A stretch of 29,459 nt of DNA from WHSW01 sp035296705 (GCA_035296705.1 DATHAL010000072.1:1-29459); one strand, 5' to 3'; shown: positions 7,801 through 15,767, counted from the stretch's first letter. The notes: generated by a model not told the origin, from the sequence alone. Numbers and translations: made by a program.

Positions 7801-9260
7801 TGGCCACACCACCGCAGCCCGCGACCGTGCCCGCCGGCAAGCAGCTCACCGACGCCGAGGCGGCCCTCAAGGAGATCGGGACCGACTACAAGGAGCGCTT
7901 CGGCTTCCACGATGCCGAGAACTACCTCTACAAGGCGCCAAAGGGGCTCAATCGCGAGATCGTCGAGGCGATCTCCGAGTACAAGAGCGAGCCCGAGTGG
8001 ATGCGCGACTTCCGGATCAAGGCCTACGAGCACTTCGAGGCCCGCCCGACGCCGACCTGGGGTGGGAACCTGGGCCAGATCGACTGGAACGACATCCACT
8101 ACTTCGTCCGCGCTTCCGAGAAGGCGAGCCGCTCCTGGGACGAGGTCCCCGAGGACATCAAGAACACCTTCGACCGGCTCGGCATCCCCGAGGCCGAGCG
8201 CAAGTTCCTCTCGGGAGTGGGCGCCCAGTACGAGTCCGAGGTCGTCTACCACCAGGTCCGCGAGGACCTCGAAAAGCAGGGCGTGATCTTCCTCGACATG
8301 GACTCAGGGCTGCGCGAGCACGAGGACATCATCCGCGAGCACTGGGCGACCGTGATCCCGCCGAACGACAACAAGCTCGCGGCCCTCAACTCCGCCGTCT
8401 GGTCGGGTGGCTCATTCGTGTACGTCCCGAAGGGCGTGAAGGTCGAGATGCCCCTCCAGGCCTACTTCCGGATCAACACCGAGAACATGGGCCAGTTCGA
8501 GCGGACCCTGATCATCGCCGAGGAGGGCTCGGACGTCCATTACATCGAGGGCTGCACGGCGCCGGTCTACTCGACCGACTCGCTGCACTCGGCGGTCGTC
8601 GAGATCATCGCCAAGCCGGGCGCCCGGGTCCGGTACACGACGGTCCAGAACTGGTCGCAGAACGTCTTCAACCTGGTCACGAAGCGCGCCGTCGTCCACG
8701 AGGACGCGACCATGGAGTGGGTCGACTGCAACCTCGGCTCGAAGCTGACCATGAAGTACCCGTCGATCTACCTGCTCGGCGAGCGGGCGCACGGCGAGAT
8801 CCTCTCGATCGCCTTCGCTGGCAAGGGCCAGCACCAGGACGCCGGCGGCAAGATCATCCACGCGGCGCCGAAGACAACCTCCTCGGTGTTCTCGAAGTCG
8901 ATCTCCAAGGACGGCGGGCGCGCGACCTACCGCGGCCTGCTCGAGGTCGCTCAGGGCGCGACCGAGACGAGGTCGAAGGTCGTCTGCGACGCGCTGCTGC
9001 TCGACGAGGACTCGCGCTCGGACACCTACCCCACGATCCGCATCGACGAGTCCGATGCCAACGTCGGCCACGAGGCGTCGGTGTCGAAGGTCGGCGAGGA
9101 CCAGCTCTTCTACCTCCAGGCCCATGGCCTCGACGAGGAGGAGGCCTCGAAGATGATCGTCAACGGGTTCATCGAGCCGATCACCAAGGAGCTCCCGATG
9201 GAGTACGCGGTCGAGATGAACCGGCTGATCGAGCTCCAGATGGAGGGCTCGATTGGTTGA
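7801..9260 (+). CDS. sufB: SufB, Fe-S scaffold subunit
   Basis: The protein has 486 aa, a normal SufB length. Family landmarks include WNDIHYFV near 96-103, the block from 203 with SFVYVPKGVKVEMPLQAYFRI, EGCTAPVYS from 250, and the right-handed beta-helix core. Cys396 (RSKVVCDALLL) and Glu425 (NVGHEASVSKVG) are the likely equivalents of residues implicated in sulfur transfer and cluster assembly; that equivalence is by motif, not alignment. With SufC and SufD it forms the SufBC2D scaffold. Its stop overlaps the sufD start by 8 bases, which implies coupled translation. Confidence 0.97.
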
Positions 9261-10434
9261 CGGAGCGGCTGCGCCCTCCGTCGTAGAGCCCGACTGGCTC
9301 AACGAGCGCCGCGACCGGGCCAAGGAGCTCGCGCTCGAGCTCGAACTGCCGAGCCAAAAGCAGCGCGGCTGGGAGTTCACCGACCTGAGCGGCTTCGAGC
9401 TCGACGGCTACGAGGAGGCCGTCGCCCGGGTGGATGGGCTCGAGCCGTCCGACGCCGAGGGGCCGATCGTGCTGCCGCTCGCCGAGGCGGCGGCGGCCCA
9501 TCCCGAGCTCGTCCGCGAGCACCTCGGCGAGATCGTGCCGGCGAACGACGCGTTCACCGCCCGGAACGCGTCGCGCTGGCGCGACGGCTTCCTCCTCTAC
9601 GTCCCGGCCGGCGCGCGGCTCGAGGAGCCGATCAAGCTGACGGTCTCCGGGTCGGCCGGCGAGGAGATCGAGTGGCGGGCGCTGATCGTGCTCGGCGAGG
9701 GCGCCGAGGCCGAGGTCTGGGAGCGCTACGCCTCCGACGGCGAGGGCCTGTTCAACGGGGTCGTCGAGCTGGTCGTCGACGACGCGGCGAACCTGCGCTA
9801 CGTATGCGAGCAGGGGCTATCCACCGAGGCCTGGGTGTTCGCCACCCAGCGCGCCGAGGTCGGACGCGACGCGAATCTCGACTGGGTCGCACTCGGCTTC
9901 GGGTCCGCGCGCGGCAAGGTCCGGATGGAGACGAAGCTCGCCGGCCGCGGCTCGAGCGCGAAAGTGACCGGCGCCTATGCCGGCGACGGGACGCAGCACC
10001 TCGACTACGACACGACCCAGGAGCACGCGGCCGAGGACACCACCTCCGACCTCGCGTTCCGCGGCGTCCTCGCCGAGCGCGCGACGGCCGTCTGGCGGGG
10101 GATGATCCGCGTCGATCCGGACGCCCAGCGCACCGACGCCTTCCAGGAGAGCCGCAACCTGCTGCTCTCCACGGACGCCCACGCCGACGCGATCCCCGGC
10201 CTCGAGATCGAGGCCGACGACGTGCGCTGCACGCACGCGGCCGCCGTCGCGCAGGTCGATGCCGACCAGCTCTACTACCTGCGCTCGCACGGGCTCGGAG
10301 ACGGGGAGGCGAAGCGGCTCGTGATCGAGGGCTTCCTCCAGGAGCTCGTCGAGCGCGCGCACGAGGGCCCGATCCGCGAGGCGCTCGAGGGCGAGCTGAT
10401 CAAGCGGCTCGGCGACCTGCTCGGCCCGAGCTGA
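9253..10434 (+). CDS. sufD: SufD, Fe-S scaffold subunit
   Basis: The protein has 393 aa from TTG 9253, overlapping the end of sufB by 8 bases. It shares the beta-helix core with SufB. The motif VRCTHAAAVAQVDADQLYYL carries Cys326 and His328, where the family usually has C-S-H-G-A-T; the histidine is the residue tied to cluster formation at the SufB-SufD interface. QKQRGWEFTDLSGFEL in the N-terminal region is typical. No other start gives the conserved N-terminus. Confidence 0.95.
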   Translation: MVDGAAAPSVVEPDWLNERRDRAKELALELELPSQKQRGWEFTDLSGFELDGYEEAVARVDGLEPSDAEGPIVLPLAEAAAAHPELVREHLGEIVPANDAFTARNASRWRDGFLLYVPAGARLEEPIKLTVSGSAGEEIEWRALIVLGEGAEAEVWERYASDGEGLFNGVVELVVDDAANLRYVCEQGLSTEAWVFATQRAEVGRDANLDWVALGFGSARGKVRMETKLAGRGSSAKVTGAYAGDGTQHLDYDTTQEHAAEDTTSDLAFRGVLAERATAVWRGMIRVDPDAQRTDAFQESRNLLLSTDAHADAIPGLEIEADDVRCTHAAAVAQVDADQLYYLRSHGLGDGEAKRLVIEGFLQELVERAHEGPIREALEGELIKRLGDLLGPS

Positions 10435-10502
10435 GCTACCGCCGTGGTGGACTCGGTGACCACCCCGAAGGGCGTGGTCATCGCCACGTACGAGCGCGCC
10501 TG

Positions 10503-11360
10503 ATGGCCGCGCCGCGCGTCCTGCTCGACGGCCTGTCATTCGGCGAGTCGCCACGCTGGCGCGACGGCCGCCTCTGGGTCTGCGACTGGGGCACACAGGA
10601 GATCCTGGCGGTCGACCCTGGGACGGGTGCGAGCGAGGTCGAGGTGCGGCTGGACGCCGACGGCTTTCAGCCGATCTGCATCGATTGGCTGCCGGGTGGG
10701 CGCCTCGTCATCGTCTCGTCGCGGGGGCGCGCCCTGCGCCGCCGCGAGGCCGACGGGTCGCTGGTCGTTCACGCCGACCTCAGCCACATCTTCGACCGCG
10801 GGCTGAACGAGATCGTGGTCGACGGCCGAGGCAACGCCTACGTCAACGGCGGCGGCTTCGACCTGATGGCGGGAGAGGAGTTTGCGCCGGGAGCGATCGC
10901 GCTCGTCGCGCCCGACGGCTCGGCGCGCGAGGTCGCCGACGGGATCGCGTTCCCGAACGGGATGGCGGTCACGGCGGACGGCTCGACGCTGATCGTCGCC
11001 GAGTCCTACGCGAATTGCCTGACCGCCTTCCGGATCGAGCCCGACGGCGGCCTCGCCGAGCGGCGGGTGTGGGCCGGCACCGGCGACGACCACCCCGACG
11101 GCATCTGCATCGACGCCGACGATGCCGTCTGGTACGGCGACGTCGGCAACGGACGCGCCGTCCGGATCCGTGCCGGCGGCGAGGTCCTCGAGTCGATCGA
11201 GCTCGACCGCGGCTGCTTTGCCTGCATGCTGGGCGGCGAGGACGGCCGGACGCTGTTCATGGTCACGCGGCTGTGGCGCGGCACCGACCTCGACCTCGAG
11301 CAGCGAACCGGCCAGGTGCTCGCGGCGCGCGCTCCGGCGCCGCACGCGGGCCGGCCGTAG
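10503..11360 (+). CDS. SMP-30/gluconolactonase/LRE-family protein
   Basis: The protein has 285 aa and a six-bladed beta-propeller pattern. It begins LLDGLSFGESPRWRDGRLWVCDW, in which Glu of GESPRW is the usual first metal ligand. Later ligand positions are visible as LNEIVVDGRGNAYV, IAFPNGMAVTADG with the central Asn, and DHPDGICIDADD. The family hydrolyses lactones or related esters using one divalent cation. ATG 10503 overlaps the stop of a 19-codon open frame (10444-10503) that follows sufD. The frame runs on upstream as a shadow of sufD. The substrate is unknown, and a link to Fe-S assembly is not implied. Confidence 0.88.
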   Translation: MAAPRVLLDGLSFGESPRWRDGRLWVCDWGTQEILAVDPGTGASEVEVRLDADGFQPICIDWLPGGRLVIVSSRGRALRRREADGSLVVHADLSHIFDRGLNEIVVDGRGNAYVNGGGFDLMAGEEFAPGAIALVAPDGSAREVADGIAFPNGMAVTADGSTLIVAESYANCLTAFRIEPDGGLAERRVWAGTGDDHPDGICIDADDAVWYGDVGNGRAVRIRAGGEVLESIELDRGCFACMLGGEDGRTLFMVTRLWRGTDLDLEQRTGQVLAARAPAPHAGRP

Positions 11361-11363
11361 GGC

Positions 11364-11822
11364 TCAGGGAAGTCGCAGAAGGTCGAAGCGCACGCGGCCC
11401 TCCTGCACCGCGTGCTGCACTGCGCGCTCGTTGCCGTTCAGCTTCGAGCCGCCCGTCTTCACCTCGACGAGGACGATCTCGCGCAGCTCGCCTCCGCACA
11501 GGCCGTCGAACACCACGTAGTCGATCGGGGCGCCAAGGAAGCGGGCGTCGGTGGGATCGAACCTGTCGCTGAACACCGGCACAAGCGGCAAGAGCTGCTC
11601 CCCCGCCCTCCCGCCGAGCACGCTGCGGCTCCGCCTGGTCGCGTCGCGGCGGGCGTCCCGCAGATCCTCCTCCCCGTAGCGGTAGACGGCCCAGTAGCGC
11701 GCGTAGGAGGCGGCGAGCCAGACGAGCGCGAATCCGAGCAGGGCGAGCGCGAGCGATTGAGCCACGGCCCGAGGGTTGCGCCCCAGCCGGACGCACCGGC
11801 CGGGCTGCAAGATCGAGTGCAC
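11364..11822 (-). CDS. Membrane-anchored PD-(D/E)XK nuclease-like protein (Holliday-junction-resolvase-related)
   Basis: The protein has up to 152 aa. One membrane segment spans about residues 20-40, followed by a basic linker. A nuclease-like core has Glu75, D101 in APIDYVVFDGL, and E120-x-K122 in IVLVEVKTGGSKLN, fitting the D...ExK active site of the family Endonuc_Holl (endonuclease related to archaeal Holliday junction resolvase). The C-terminal helix ERAVQHAVQEGRVRFDLL is typical. Start choice is uncertain: GTG 11822 or GTG 11765, the latter at the beginning of the membrane segment. It faces the SMP-30 gene convergently with a 3-bp gap. Natural role is unknown. Confidence 0.75.
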   Translation of the reverse strand: MHSILQPGRCVRLGRNPRAVAQSLALALLGFALVWLAASYARYWAVYRYGEEDLRDARRDATRRSRSVLGGRAGEQLLPLVPVFSDRFDPTDARFLGAPIDYVVFDGLCGGELREIVLVEVKTGGSKLNGNERAVQHAVQEGRVRFDLLRLP

Positions 11823-11845
11823 GGAACCGCCGGCTATGACCGGCA

Positions 11846-11862
11846 GATCGGTGCACCCGATC
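11846..11862 (-). terminator. Hairpin after the Fur-family gene
   Basis: GATCGG and CCGATC (6-bp stem, 5-base loop) lie directly after the stop of the Fur-family gene (11866-11868, minus strand) and before the nuclease-like gene. A U tract is missing, so termination strength is uncertain. Confidence 0.35.
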
Positions 11863-11865
11863 GCT

Positions 11866-12321
11866 CTACCCCTGATGCACGCGCCGCACGCAGCTCGGGC
11901 ACTGGCCGCGGATCAGCACGTCGTGGGCGCGGGCGCGGTGGCCGAGCCGGTCGGCGAGCGTGTGAATCGCGCGCTCGAGCTCGGCGTCCTCGAACGGGGT
12001 CAAGCGCCCGCACGACTCGCAGATCGCATGGTGGTGGTGCTCACCGCCCGGAACCATCGGCTCATAGAGGACCCCGCCGTCGCCGGCGTCGATCCGCTGG
12101 ACGAGACCCTCCTCTCGCAACCCTTCGAGCGCCCTGTAGACACTCGCCACGCCGACGCGCGAGCCGCCGGCGCGGATCCGATCGGCGATGTCGTGCGCCG
12201 AGGAGCAGCATCGCTGGGAGCCGAGCTCGGCGATCACGGCTCGTCGGGCCGCGCCCGCGCGCCGCCCCTCGCCCTCCAGCGCCTGGAGCGCCATCCGCTG
12301 CCATCGCCGCCGCGCGCGCAT
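11866..12321 (-). CDS. Fur-family metalloregulator, probably Zur- or Fur-like
   Basis: The protein has 151 aa. A winged helix at about 11-78 ends in SRVGVASVYRALEGLREEGLVQRI, the recognition helix signature of the family. A histidine-rich sensor stretch GGEHHHHAICESCGRL follows, with structural zinc cysteines C101/C104 and C141/C144 (QCPSC). It is divergent from a ZIP transporter gene, with a Fur/Zur-type operator in the 47-bp gap, so it very likely regulates that transporter. Metal identity (Zn versus Fe) cannot be fixed from sequence; the ZIP partner favours Zur. It is possibly leaderless from TATCCT. Confidence 0.9.
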   Translation of the reverse strand: MRARRRWQRMALQALEGEGRRAGAARRAVIAELGSQRCCSSAHDIADRIRAGGSRVGVASVYRALEGLREEGLVQRIDAGDGGVLYEPMVPGGEHHHHAICESCGRLTPFEDAELERAIHTLADRLGHRARAHDVLIRGQCPSCVRRVHQG

Positions 12322-12329
12322 CGAGGCTG

Positions 12330-12335
12330 AGGATA
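12330..12335 (-). promoter_or_regulatory. -10 element (TATCCT) of the Fur-family gene
   Basis: On the minus strand TATCCT ends 8 bases before ATG 12321, with no Shine-Dalgarno sequence. A leaderless transcript is expected. The element is 8 bases from the operator, so autoregulation is possible. Confidence 0.45.
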
Positions 12336-12342
12336 CCGTCTA

Positions 12343-12360
12343 TTGAGAATGATTATCATT
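12343..12360. promoter_or_regulatory. Fur/Zur-type operator
   Basis: The AT-rich TGAGAATGATTATCA (12344-12358) is a 7-1-7 inverted repeat with 6 of 7 pairs matching, close to the actinobacterial Zur/Fur pattern TGAAAATGATTTTCA. An overlapping AATGAT-T-ATCATT repeat is perfect. It lies between the divergent Fur-family and ZIP genes and covers the likely -10 of the ZIP gene, as expected for a repressor site. Confidence 0.75.
12354..12359 (+). promoter_or_regulatory. -10 element (TATCAT) of the ZIP gene
   Basis: TATCAT matches TATAAT at 5 of 6 positions and ends 9 bases before ATG 12369 without a Shine-Dalgarno sequence. It lies inside the operator, so regulator binding would block RNA polymerase. 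Confidence 0.45.
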
Positions 12361-12368
12361 ACCGCCGC

Positions 12369-13091
12369 ATGGAGCTGATCGCCATCCCGTTCGCCCTGGT
12401 CACGGTGGTGGCGACCTTCGCCGGCGGCGCCCTCGCGCTGCGCCTTGCCCATTCACTGCCGACGCTGATCGCGCTCACCGGCGGCGTGGTCGTCGCCGTG
12501 GCCCTGTTCGACGTCCTGCCCGAGGCGTTCGAGCACGTCGGCGACGCGGACCGGGTGGGCGTCCTGGTCGCGGTCGGGTTCCTGACCTTCTTTCTCGCCG
12601 AGCGCCTGCTCGTGCTCCACCACCGCGACGACCCCGAACAGGCACGCGCCCACGAGCGGGTCGGCACGCTCGGCGCGCTCGGCCTCTCCGTCCACAGCTT
12701 CATCGACGGGCTCGGGATCGGCCTCGCGTTCGTCCTCGACACGGCGACCGGGGTGCTCGTGTTCGTCGCCGTCGTGGGTCACGACTTCGCCGACGGGCTC
12801 AACACCGTGAGCTTCGTGCTCAGCCAGTCCGACGACCGGCGGCAGGCGAAGCGCTGGCTCGCGATCGATGCGTTCGCGCCGCTCGCCGGCGTTCTGATCG
12901 GCAGCGCGATCTCGGTCTCCGAGCAGACGCTCGGGGAGATCCTCTCCGTCTACGCGGGCTTCTTTTTGTTCATGGGCGCCACCGACCTGCTCCCCGAGGC
13001 GCACGGCGAGAACGCGTCATGGCCGCGCGTCGGCCTGACCCTGGCCGGCTTCGTCGCGATCTTCGGCGTCAGTCGTGTGGCCGGCGTCTGA
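12369..13091 (+). CDS. ZIP-family metal transporter
   Basis: The protein has 240 aa and about seven to eight membrane segments. Metal-site motifs are HSFIDG (109-114) in one core helix and HDFADG (138-143) in the next, in place of the common HExPxE. DVLPEAFEH (48-56) and DLLPEAH (206-212) are the paired motifs of bacterial ZIP/ZupT-like proteins. The loop with HHRDD (84-88) is a short metal-binding candidate. ATG 12369 follows the operator directly; the open frame upstream is antisense to the Fur gene. Uptake of zinc or iron into the cytoplasm under Fur/Zur control is the likely role. Confidence 0.9.
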   Translation: MELIAIPFALVTVVATFAGGALALRLAHSLPTLIALTGGVVVAVALFDVLPEAFEHVGDADRVGVLVAVGFLTFFLAERLLVLHHRDDPEQARAHERVGTLGALGLSVHSFIDGLGIGLAFVLDTATGVLVFVAVVGHDFADGLNTVSFVLSQSDDRRQAKRWLAIDAFAPLAGVLIGSAISVSEQTLGEILSVYAGFFLFMGATDLLPEAHGENASWPRVGLTLAGFVAIFGVSRVAGV

Positions 13092-13205
13092 GCCCTCCTT
13101 GCCGCGCTCGCGGAGGATCGAGCGAACGATCGAGGCCAGCACGATCGCCACCGGGATCGCGTAGAGGACCCAGATGTAATGGCCGGCGTGCGCGACGACG
13201 AGCAC
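13017..13205 (-). CDS. Small single-pass membrane protein, last gene of the membrane operon
   Basis: The protein has 62 aa from GTG 13205. HAGHYIWVLYAIPVAIVLASIV forms one membrane segment, followed by a basic then acidic tail. It starts 10 bp after the stop of the large membrane protein gene, so it is probably in the same mRNA. Its last 25 codons overlap the 3' end of the ZIP gene on the other strand. The CcmD-like size and topology are noted, but no motif fixes a function. The tail may not be conserved. Confidence 0.5.
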   Translation of the reverse strand: MLVVAHAGHYIWVLYAIPVAIVLASIVRSILRERGKEGSDAGHTTDAEDRDEAGQGQADARP

Positions 13206-13215
13206 GAGGCCAGTA

Positions 13216-14628
13216 TCACCCGTTCGCCTGTGAGAGCAGGTAGAGGCCCAGCGAGGTGAAGCCGACCATCAGCGCGAGCATCCAGTACTGCGAGCGGACG
13301 GCGAGCCGCGTGTCGCCGTAGACGCGCAGCGCCCGGTCGTGCCCCAGGACGAGGGCGGTGACGTGGCCGACGACGAGCGCCCCGACCTGCACGTACCAGA
13401 TCCCGTTGGCGCTGATCGCGCCGTAGTCGATTCCGCCGCCGGCGGTGCCGAAGATGTCGGAGCCGTCGCCGAGCGGGTCGGAGAGCAGGAACGTGAACTG
13501 GGCCTGCTCCTGGAAGAGGACGAGGCTGAAGTAGTGCGCGACGAGGTAGGCGAGCGCGATGGGGATGAACGCGTGCGCGAACCGCTCGCCGAGCCGCCGC
13601 GTCGTGTCGCCGCGGCGGACGCTGTGCATGCCGTAGATCGCGGCCCAGAAGAGCGCGAACACGAACGCGATCGTGAGCCCGAGGAAGACGGTGTTCGCGA
13701 TCCGGGTCGCACCCACCGTCGCCGGCGTCTGTCCCGCGAGGCTCTCGGCCAGGCTCGAGATCGGCGAGGCGAGGGCCCCCTCGCCGGCGCCGTCGAAGGT
13801 CGTGATTGCGATCGCGAGCAGCACCAACGAGACCGAGCCTGGGATCCCCGCCACCCAGCGCGTCGCGCCGCTGAGCGGCCGGCGCCGGCCGAGCCGCCCC
13901 TCCTCGACCGCGAGGGGCGCAAGGCTCGCGAACATGCCGAAGTAGACGGAGAAGGTCTCCCCCCGCTCGAGCCATGTCTCGCGACCGAACACGCCCATGC
14001 CCGCGAACGTGTACGCGCTGTAGACGAGCGTCGCGGTCGCGATCGATTGCGGCGTCAGGCCGACTGTCTGAAAGCCGGCCTGCCCGTAGACGAGCTCGAG
14101 CCAACCGAACGCGACGAGGCCGCCCGCCGCCGGCCAGCGCCCCCAGCGCTCCGGGTAGGAGAGCGGCGCCGGCGCCCGCTGTCCAGCGACGAGCCTGAAC
14201 AACCCGCCGACGGCGCCGGCGATCGCGCGCCACGGGTTGAACGGGTGGAAGACATCGCCGAAGAGCACGCTCGCGACGACCATCCCCAGCCAGAAGGTGA
14301 CGAAGACGAAGGTGACGGTGAAGTTCCGGTCAGGCGCCTCCGTGCCCTCGAGCCCCGACCACACGACGACGGCGAGCAGGAAGACACCGACGGCGCCGGC
14401 GAGCGTCTCGGTGAGCGGGTTGAGGAGCGCGCGCGAGACGGATTCGCGCAGCGGCGTGAAGCGCGCCGCCTCGAACCGTGGACGGTGCCAGGCGAGGGTC
14501 AGCGCGACGAAGGAGATGATCAGGACCAGCGACGCGGCCCACGCGAACAGCCACTCCGGGATCGGGAGGTCCTGGCGGCCGACCAGCGCGTGCCCGACCA
14601 CCAGGACCTGGGAGAGCAGATCGGTCAC
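13216..14628 (-). CDS. Polytopic membrane protein of unknown function
   Basis: The protein has 470 aa and about eleven hydrophobic segments. It begins with GTG 14628, overlapping the stop of the cupredoxin-like gene by 4 bases (GTGA). Distinct motifs are VLFGDVFHPFNPWRA, SYPERWGRWPA, LVYGQAG and GIWYVQVGALVVGHV. Histidines and aromatic residues recur near the membrane segments, which would suit a metal or haem site but is only suggestive. Automatic pipelines sometimes label such actinobacterial proteins fenitrothion hydrolase; I would not rely on that name. The operon partners suggest a role with the cupredoxin-fold protein at the outer face of the membrane. Confidence 0.7.
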   Translation of the reverse strand: MTDLLSQVLVVGHALVGRQDLPIPEWLFAWAASLVLIISFVALTLAWHRPRFEAARFTPLRESVSRALLNPLTETLAGAVGVFLLAVVVWSGLEGTEAPDRNFTVTFVFVTFWLGMVVASVLFGDVFHPFNPWRAIAGAVGGLFRLVAGQRAPAPLSYPERWGRWPAAGGLVAFGWLELVYGQAGFQTVGLTPQSIATATLVYSAYTFAGMGVFGRETWLERGETFSVYFGMFASLAPLAVEEGRLGRRRPLSGATRWVAGIPGSVSLVLLAIAITTFDGAGEGALASPISSLAESLAGQTPATVGATRIANTVFLGLTIAFVFALFWAAIYGMHSVRRGDTTRRLGERFAHAFIPIALAYLVAHYFSLVLFQEQAQFTFLLSDPLGDGSDIFGTAGGGIDYGAISANGIWYVQVGALVVGHVTALVLGHDRALRVYGDTRLAVRSQYWMLALMVGFTSLGLYLLSQANG

Positions 14629-14996
14629 GACGGGTTCACGCTGATCTCGGCGATCGGCACCACGCGGCGCTCGAGCTCGACCTCGAACTCGCCCGAGATG
14701 CTCGCCGGAACGTCGAACTCGACCTGGCCGCCGGCCTCGACGTCCTTGCCGACGTCGTAGCCGTGGAAGTGGACCTCGTCGGACACATCCGATTCGACCA
14801 CGAAGCGGATGTCGTCACCCTCCGTGAACGTCAGCGTCTGGACGCCGCCGACCGGCTGGCCGTCCTTGACCACGATCGTCGGGACGCTCGGCTCGGAGCC
14901 GTCATCGTCGTCGCCTCCGGAGAGGACGACGAAGAGGACGATGACGGCGACCACGGCGGCGCCGACGATCGCGAGCCTCGCTCCTGCGGATTGCAT
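14625..14996 (-). CDS. Membrane-anchored cupredoxin-fold protein
   Basis: The protein has 123 aa. An N-terminal anchor covers residues 8-26, followed by an acidic linker (GGDDDDGSEPS), then a beta-sandwich with DIRFVVESDVSDEVHFHGYDV and ASISGEFEVELE, as in Cupredoxin_1/EfeO-like domains. His76 and His78 are present, but the Cys and Met of a type 1 copper site are absent, so it may bind metal weakly or not at all. The start is supported by GGAAAGGAG 4 bases before ATG 14996. It is the second gene of the minus-strand operon and overlaps the next one by 4 bases. Confidence 0.75.
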   Translation of the reverse strand: MQSAGARLAIVGAAVVAVIVLFVVLSGGDDDDGSEPSVPTIVVKDGQPVGGVQTLTFTEGDDIRFVVESDVSDEVHFHGYDVGKDVEAGGQVEFDVPASISGEFEVELERRVVPIAEISVNPS

Positions 14997-15009
14997 ACTG
15001 CTCCTTTCC

Positions 15010-15026
15010 GGCGGCCGCGGGCCGCC
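15010..15026 (-). promoter_or_regulatory. Intercistronic GC hairpin before the cupredoxin gene
   Basis: GGCGGCC-GCG-GGCCGCC is a perfect 7-bp stem with a 3-base loop, between the stop of the membrane-protein gene (15036) and the Shine-Dalgarno sequence of the cupredoxin gene. It could protect or process the operon mRNA. Confidence 0.4.
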
Positions 15027-15035
15027 CTCGCTCGG

Positions 15036-15647
15036 CTACGGGCGCGCGAGGGCGAGCGGCGGCGGGCGCCGGGAGAGACCGAAGGCGAGCGGTGAGCTCG
15101 CGAGCGGGCGGCGCGCGCCGGCGACCGCCGAGCCGGTGCTGCGCGGCGCCCGCTCGCTGCGGGCCGGGCACGCGCGGGCGAGCCGCGCCTCGGCGCGGTC
15201 CAGGAGGCCGGCGACCGCCGCGCCGAGCGCGCCGAACGCGAGCGCCAGTGGGAGCGCGAGCCACGCCCCGCCACCCAGGGTCGCCTCGAGGACCGAGGCG
15301 TGGCCGCCGCCGACGAGGAGCGCCTCGCCGAGCTCCTGGCCGAGGTAGACGGCGAGGAGCGCGGCGGCGTAGAGCCCGGCGCGGTCGGTCGTGCACCGGG
15401 CGACGCTCGACTCGATGCGCCAGCGTCGGCGGGCCGCGGCGAGCAGCGAGATCGCGATCGACGCGAGCGCCGCGACGATGAGCGCCGGCGTGAGCTCGGC
15501 GAGGTAGGAGTGCCGCGTGTGCTCGGATATCGCGTGAAGGTCGGCGTCGGCGGCGAGCAGGTACGTGGTCTGGTGAACCGCAAGCGCGCCGAGGCTGAGC
15601 AGCGCGACGTTTCGCGGTCCGCGTAGCGCTCGGCGGGTCCGACGCAT
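15036..15647 (-). CDS. Four-segment membrane protein of unknown function, first gene of the operon
   Basis: The protein has 203 aa. Membrane segments lie at about 13-33, 52-70, 92-112 and 127-148, then a long basic, proline-rich cytoplasmic tail. Conserved-looking polar residues sit at the membrane face: H25 and Q26 (VHQTTYLLA), H38, H43, H46 (HTRHSYLAELTPALI) and YLGQELGEAL at 101-110. This histidine layout suggests a metal or haem site, which is an inference only. ATG 15647 is preceded by TAGAAT at 9 bases. It leads an operon with the cupredoxin-fold protein and two further membrane proteins. Confidence 0.65.
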   Translation of the reverse strand: MRRTRRALRGPRNVALLSLGALAVHQTTYLLAADADLHAISEHTRHSYLAELTPALIVAALASIAISLLAAARRRWRIESSVARCTTDRAGLYAAALLAVYLGQELGEALLVGGGHASVLEATLGGGAWLALPLALAFGALGAAVAGLLDRAEARLARACPARSERAPRSTGSAVAGARRPLASSPLAFGLSRRPPPLALARP

Positions 15648-15656
15648 GGCGGGCGG

Positions 15657-15662
15657 ATTCTA
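15657..15662 (-). promoter_or_regulatory. -10 element (TAGAAT) of the cupredoxin membrane operon
   Basis: On the minus strand TAGAAT ends 9 bases before ATG 15647, with no Shine-Dalgarno sequence. A leaderless operon mRNA is expected. Confidence 0.5.
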
Positions 15663-15767
15663 GGGGCGGCGAACCGGCGTGAATTCGATCGAGGCTGACT
15701 ATGGTGCGGCCGGGGTAATGCCCGCCGCCCCTCGACGCGCGGGCGGGGACATGTGGGGAATCAACCG

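Noticed and set aside
9672..10502. Long plus-strand frame continuing upstream of the SMP-30 gene
   Set aside because: It overlaps sufD out of frame and is Arg/Ala/Gly-rich shadow sequence.
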